Assembly (NCBI GenBank): GCA_964496475.1
Contig: CAZBZS010000016.1
Span: 1 to 44,160, forward strand
DNA length: 44,160 nt
Source: JASLPR01 sp964496475
GTDB lineage: Bacteria > Chloroflexota > UBA11872 > VXNJ01
Direction: 5' to 3'
Shown here: piece after piece, positions 42,997 to 44,160 of the stretch
Layout: each line of letters starts with the position of its first letter
Position numbering within the stretch: the first letter of the stretch is position 1
Notes under the pieces: generated by a model
Databases searched by the model: none
Told to the model about the DNA's origin: nothing
What the model saw: only the letters and a program-made list of their open reading frames with translations
Translations under genes and position numbers: made by a program

Positions 42997-43098
42997 TCAA
43001 TGGTTCAGATAAATTGTCTCGGAGAGACTCAGCCTTGCGTTCCCTTGCCCCCATCGTCAACGGTTCAGAAAAAGGTCTCGGAGAGCCCTTTGCCTTAC
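42997..43098. repeat. Imperfect 43-base direct repeat in a divergent promoter region
   Basis: Two copies start at 42997 and 43057, 60 bases apart. Shared parts are TCAAyGGTTCAGA, GTCTCGGAGAG and GCCTTrCG. Copy 1 contains the perfect small hairpin GTCTC-GGA-GAGAC; copy 2 keeps CTC-GGA-GAG. They lie between the start of the second cupin gene (minus) and the SDR gene (plus), so they may be tandem operator sites. No known regulator motif is recognised. Confidence 0.65.
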
Positions 43099-43192
43099 GC
43101 CGCAATCTGCCTCAGAATCTAGCCATCACGTCCGCCGGCCGCTCACCGACTCCTAGTCCGCGCGACCGGTCATCAGAATCCGGAGTGGCACC

Positions 43193-43963
43193 ATGGGCAT
43201 ACTAGAACGTTTCTCGCTGGCAGGCAGGACCGCCCTGGTGACCGGCGGCGGCACTGGCATTGGCCGTGGATTCGCCATCGCCCTGGCGGAAGCAGGCGCC
43301 GACGTGGCCGTCTCCGGTCGAACCGCTAGAACTATCGAAGCGGTGGCCACCGAGGTCGAGGCCCTGGGCCGGCGATCCCTCGCTATCCAGGCCGATGTGC
43401 GCGTCAAAAAAGATGTGGACTCCATGATGGACGCCGTCGTCGACGCCTGGGGAAAGCTAGATATCGGCGTTAACAACGCCGGCGTATGCACGAACATCGG
43501 CGTCGACGACATGGATGAGGACGAGTGGGATCACGTCATCGACACCAACCTCAAGGGACCTTTCCTCTGCTCGCTGGCCCAGGCGCGGGTGATGCGGCCC
43601 AACAAGTACGGGAAGATCATCAACAACGCCTCCATGTCCGGCAGCATCGTCAACCGTCCCCAGGATCAGACCCACTACAACACGTCCAAGGCCGGTCTGA
43701 TTCACCTGACCAAGTCCCTAGCCGCCGAGTGGGCCGCCGACGGTATTTATGTCAACTCGATCAGCCCCGGCTACATCCGCACCGAAATGTCTGACTCGCC
43801 CCGGGCCACCAAAATGCACCCCATCTGGCTCCGCGATACCCCGGTCGGCCGCCTTGGCGAAGTCGAGGACCTCCAGGGCGCGCTGATCTTCCTCGCCTCC
43901 GACACGTCCAACTTCGTCACCGGCTGCGATCTCATCGTCGACGGCGGATTCACGATCTGGTAG
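43193..43963 (+). CDS. Short-chain dehydrogenase/reductase (SDR), classical
   Basis: A 256-residue NAD(P)-dependent oxidoreductase. TGGGTGIGRG (17-26) binds the cofactor; NNAG lies at 94-97; the catalytic residues are Asn119, Ser147 (NNASMSGS), Tyr162 and Lys166 (HYNTSKAG); SISPGYIRTEM follows, and the C-terminus FVTGCDLIVDGGFTIW is typical. An Arg near position 43 (VSGRTAR) suggests NADP preference, but this is weak. The substrate is probably a sugar or polyol by the neighbouring GH4-type gene 14 bases downstream. The start ATG 43193 follows GGAGTGGC. Confidence 0.93.
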   Translation: MGILERFSLAGRTALVTGGGTGIGRGFAIALAEAGADVAVSGRTARTIEAVATEVEALGRRSLAIQADVRVKKDVDSMMDAVVDAWGKLDIGVNNAGVCTNIGVDDMDEDEWDHVIDTNLKGPFLCSLAQARVMRPNKYGKIINNASMSGSIVNRPQDQTHYNTSKAGLIHLTKSLAAEWAADGIYVNSISPGYIRTEMSDSPRATKMHPIWLRDTPVGRLGEVEDLQGALIFLASDTSNFVTGCDLIVDGGFTIW

Positions 43964-43976
43964 GACCTACTTCCTC

Positions 43977-44160
43977 ATGACAGAAACTCCGCACGCCGCC
44001 GACGCGAGTCACGGGCAAGGGGCGCATACGAAAGCGGCGGAAAATCAGTCGGGATTGCCCGGCGACATCAACGAGTCCCTCAACGTCACCATCATCGGCG
44101 CCGGCAGCATGTTCACGCCGCGACTCATGAACGACATCCTCCGCATCCCCGGAGCCGACA
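43977..44160 (+). CDS. Glycoside hydrolase family 4-like protein, N-terminal part (3' truncated by window)
   Basis: Sixty-one codons are visible. After a polar, apparently non-conserved leader of about 35 residues the protein reads NVTIIGAGSMFTPRLMNDIL, the NAD-binding Rossmann start of GH4 enzymes (alpha-galactosidase, 6-phospho-glucosidase, alpha-glucuronidase types). GH4 enzymes use NAD+ and a divalent metal for redox-assisted glycoside cleavage. ATG 43977 lies 14 bases after the SDR stop, so the two are probably an operon. Specificity needs the missing part. Confidence 0.75.
   Translation, partial: MTETPHAADASHGQGAHTKAAENQSGLPGDINESLNVTIIGAGSMFTPRLMNDILRIPGAD

Noticed and set aside
1..44160. 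CRISPR array, tRNA, rRNA or insertion sequence
   Set aside because: No regularly spaced repeat series, no cloverleaf or rRNA-like stretch and no transposase motif was seen; the only direct repeat has two copies.

Overview
The window is high-GC bacterial DNA, densely coded on both strands, with one 10-N scaffold gap at 27072-27081. It holds about 40 genes and no rRNA, tRNA, CRISPR array or intact mobile element that I could see. Gene content and order point to Chloroflexota, possibly the SAR202/Dehalococcoidia side. The indicators are a Ycf45-type ATPase followed by tmk and a DarA-like PII protein, a DUF5671-type repeat membrane protein, a PncC-like/nucleotidylyltransferase fusion, frequent TTG starts, and SMP-30, SDR, cupin and enolase-superfamily genes. 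This placement is an inference from family knowledge; no search was run.

Layout. 1-5 kb: 3' end of argG overlapping argH (arginine synthesis), then two glycosyltransferases (an ALG5-like GT2 and a GT4 with an inserted beta-rich domain). 5.2-8.3 kb: aspartate kinase, a DUF151 nuclease-like protein and a convergent M42 aminopeptidase. 8.7-13.9 kb: a + strand run with pdxS-pdxT (PLP synthase), an orphan GNAT-like protein, a SpoIIIAA/Ycf45-type ATPase, tmk and a c-di-AMP receptor-like protein. 14-16.2 kb: an aspartate-type aminotransferase diverging from a double-GNAT gene broken by an in-frame TAA. 21.5 down to 16.3 kb (- strand): a tightly coupled four-gene operon of a degenerate SbcD/YhaO-like phosphoesterase, a hook-less SbcC/YhaN-like ATPase, a small membrane protein and a methyltransferase. 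21.7-26.1 kb: hisC, a K+-independent-type H+-pyrophosphatase with a strong terminator, and uppP. 26.2-27.6 kb: a truncated GH116/DUF608 remnant and the gap-split fusion gene. 27.7-34.3 kb: pckA, a ThDP enzyme, two membrane proteins and an M14-type carboxypeptidase/deacylase. 34.3-38.4 kb: a FecR-like lipoprotein, an enolase-superfamily remnant and a tungstate ABC transporter (tupC-tupB-tupA). 38.5-44.2 kb: a catabolic-looking set (SMP-30 lactonase, zinc-less MDR dehydrogenase, two tail-to-tail cupins, SDR, start of a GH4 glycosidase) with nth and a TIGR01777 epimerase between.

Two large-scale signals stand out. First, the + strand is G-rich over roughly the first 26 kb and C-rich after about 34 kb, whichever strand the genes are on; this looks like a replication-strand switch or a misjoin. 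Second, several genes have homology, or a Shine-Dalgarno match, at CTG or ATT codons upstream or downstream of the canonical start. The best candidate for an undescribed system is the four-gene phosphoesterase/ATPase/membrane/methyltransferase operon, in which both the nuclease motifs and the zinc hook are missing.
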